Origin: Actinomycetospora soli | GTDB taxonomy: Bacteria > Actinomycetota > Actinomycetes > Mycobacteriales > Pseudonocardiaceae | Direction: 5' to 3' | NCBI RefSeq assembly: GCF_021026295.1 | Contig: NZ_JAJNDA010000006.1 | Span: 305,440-369,439, forward strand | DNA: 64,000 nucleotides | Shown: positions 62,828 to 64,000 of the stretch, piece after piece | Layout: each line of letters opens with the position of its first letter | Numbering within the stretch: position 1 is the first letter of the stretch | Position numbers and translations under genes: made by a program | Notes under the pieces: model-generated | Told to the model about the DNA's origin: nothing | What the model saw: the letters and a program-made list of their open reading frames with translations, nothing else | Database searches by the model: none

Positions 62828-63502
62828 TCACGGCCGGGTGAGGGCCTCCGAGGGCGGTCGTCCCGACGACGGGTCGGTGTCGGGATCCGGATCGTGCGGC
62901 CCGGGCGGATCGGCGGCCGGCGGCGTCATGGCCGTCGCCCAGGGCGCCGGCTCGGCCTTCGGGGCCCAGGCCGCGCCGTCACCCGTCGTCGCGACGGGGT
63001 CGAGCCCCGGGAGGCCCTCCGGTGGAACCGTCGGGACGGCGGGGGCGGCCGGGGTGAGGTCCCAGCGGCCGTCGACGGGACGGCGCTGGAGGGTGGGGCC
63101 GGCGGTGAGCGCCTCGACCGGGACCTCGGCCAGGCGCTGCCGCACCCGCGCCACGACCCGGGCCGGGCCGCGGACCACCGCGGTCAGGACGATCCGGTCG
63201 CCGTGCGGGTCGGGGACCTCGCGCAGGACGTGCACACGGCCGTCCCCGGTCTCGACGACGAGGCCCCCGCCGGCCCCGCCGCCCGGTGCGAGAACCGCAC
63301 CGGCGCGCGCGAGGTCGGCGTGGGCCGCCCCGAGGAGCTCGAGGTCGGCGAGACCGTCGTCCCGGGTGCAGGCGTCGAGCAGGAACCCGCTCCCGATGTC
63401 GACGAGCGTCGCGGCGACCACCCGACGGTCGGCGAGCAGGGACTCGAGGACCGTCGACAGGCCGTCCGACCGCACGCACGTCACATGGCGATGACGCGCC
63501 AC
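62828..63502 (-). CDS. Roadblock/LC7-like protein with Pro-rich tail
   Basis: 224 residues from a GTG. The first 130 residues look like a Roadblock/LC7 (longin-like) fold: LSTVLESLLADRRVVAATLVDIGSGFLLDACTRDDGLADLELLGAAHADLARAG and later RIVLTAVVRGPARVVARVRQRL. The tail is disordered and Pro/Asp-rich. It follows another Roadblock-like gene by 10 nt. Such proteins regulate small GTPases in actinobacterial operons; no GTPase is visible in the window. Confidence 0.6.
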   Translation of the reverse strand: MARHRHVTCVRSDGLSTVLESLLADRRVVAATLVDIGSGFLLDACTRDDGLADLELLGAAHADLARAGAVLAPGGGAGGGLVVETGDGRVHVLREVPDPHGDRIVLTAVVRGPARVVARVRQRLAEVPVEALTAGPTLQRRPVDGRWDLTPAAPAVPTVPPEGLPGLDPVATTGDGAAWAPKAEPAPWATAMTPPAADPPGPHDPDPDTDPSSGRPPSEALTRP

Positions 63503-63512
63503 GGCCGGCGGG

Positions 63513-63947
63513 TCAGCGTCGCCCGGCCTGCTGCGGGAAGTACCCGGGGTCGGCGGGCGCGGCGGTCGGGTCGTCCATGGCGAAGCGCGAGCAGATCATC
63601 CGCAGGTCGCGGCGCGCCATCGCGAGGTTGGCCTGCTGCCGGTTGAGCACGAGGTAGAGGAACAGCTTGTCGTCGTCCGTGCGCGAGTAGATCGGCCGGA
63701 TGATGTGGTACTGGGTGTCGAGGGTGATGAGGATGTCCTCGATCGTCTCGCGCAGGCCCAGCTTCGCCATCACGTCGAACTTCGCGCGGACGACCTCGGA
63801 GTTGCCCGGGGCCGCGACGTCGAGGTCGAACTCGGCGCTGCCGCCACGCGAGCCGAGGGTCATGCCGCTCTCGTAGTCGACGAGGGCCACCGCGAAGGCG
63901 CCCTTGATGTTCGTCGCGGCGTTGAGGATGTAGTCGATGTCGGCCAT
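63513..63947 (-). CDS. Roadblock/LC7-family protein
   Basis: 144 residues from MADIDYILNAATNIKGAFAVALVDYESGMTLGSRGG. Conserved strands and helices (VVRAKFDVMAKLGLRETIEDILITLDTQYHIIRPIYS, LFLYLVLNRQQANLAMARRDL) fit the Roadblock/LC7 family. It is the first gene visible of an operon that probably continues upstream beyond the right edge. The two proteins may form a heteromer acting on an MglA-like GTPase. The last 50 bases to 64000 hold nothing I can name. Confidence 0.7.
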   Translation of the reverse strand: MADIDYILNAATNIKGAFAVALVDYESGMTLGSRGGSAEFDLDVAAPGNSEVVRAKFDVMAKLGLRETIEDILITLDTQYHIIRPIYSRTDDDKLFLYLVLNRQQANLAMARRDLRMICSRFAMDDPTAAPADPGYFPQQAGRR

Positions 63948-64000
63948 CTGGAGAGGCTCCGGTTCTGTGGTGTCTCGGGTCGGGGTGGTCGCCGCGGTCT

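Noticed and set aside
62823..62832. CGTGATCACG palindrome as an operator
   Set aside because: It lies over the stop of the Roadblock-like gene, with no promoter arrangement to support a role.

Overview
The window is a chromosomal segment of a very GC-rich actinobacterium. The best guess is Pseudonocardiaceae, possibly Actinomycetospora. The reasons are very high GC, many GTG starts, frequent ATGA/GTGA stop-start overlaps, leaderless promoters (a TANNNT box 6-7 nt before the start codon), a DUF222/HNH (13E12-type) gene behind a mycobacterial-type SOS box, a PptT-PptH pair, and a thiamine-diphosphate lyase cluster like the one described from Actinomycetospora. I see no phage, insertion sequence, CRISPR array or conjugative gene; this reads as ordinary chromosome with many small metabolic and regulatory units.

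Layout. 1-4.9 kb: surface polysaccharide genes (end of a Wzz/BY-kinase-like protein with a degenerate Walker A, then fcl-gmd-flippase on the minus strand). 5-9 kb: small membrane proteins, the SOS-boxed DUF222/HNH gene, and trpS with a hairpin over its ribosome binding site. 9-16.5 kb: secreted proteins, a DinB-like protein, an acetate transporter, an amidohydrolase, mbtH with a candidate iron box, a methyltransferase/AhpD-like/GNAT operon, and an NlpC/P60 hydrolase. 16.6-24 kb: a 14-TM exporter, then a copper amine oxidase with an amino-acid permease facing a second permease and an IclR regulator across a region rich in inverted repeats. 24-32.4 kb: a SpoIIAA-like protein coupled to a GGDEF-EAL protein, a CoA ligase, tRNA-Met, a gene with an apparent frameshift, a PhoD-like phosphatase and an enoyl-CoA hydratase-like protein. 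32.6-40.3 kb: an SbcD/SbcC-like pair, a His-rich repeat protein, pptT-pptH and an adenylate cyclase.

40.5-52.2 kb: small membrane proteins, an aldolase, a membrane gene broken by two frameshifts, a Clp-N protein, hot-dog, flavin, HAD and methyltransferase proteins, a 2-oxoglutarate oxygenase-like protein, a PiT phosphate transporter behind a candidate PHO box, and tRNA-Asn. 52.2-55.6 kb: dnaG and neighbours. 55.7-62.2 kb: the most coherent pathway in the window, a GMC oxidoreductase, its gluconate-2-dehydrogenase-subunit-3-like partner, a phenylacetate-CoA-ligase-type ligase and a ThDP lyase, divergent from a GntR regulator. I read it as 2-hydroxyisobutyrate (tert-alkyl) degradation: acid to CoA thioester to acetone plus formyl-CoA. 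62.2-64 kb: a gamma-carbonic anhydrase and two Roadblock/LC7-like proteins running off the right edge.

Sequence-level signals include eleven genes with leaderless-type promoters, strong palindromic terminators (two sharing identical GTGAGCACT arms), a 12-mer (TCCCGACGACGG) found seven times, candidate LexA, IdeR/DmdR and PhoP sites, and three apparent single-G frameshifts at short G runs.
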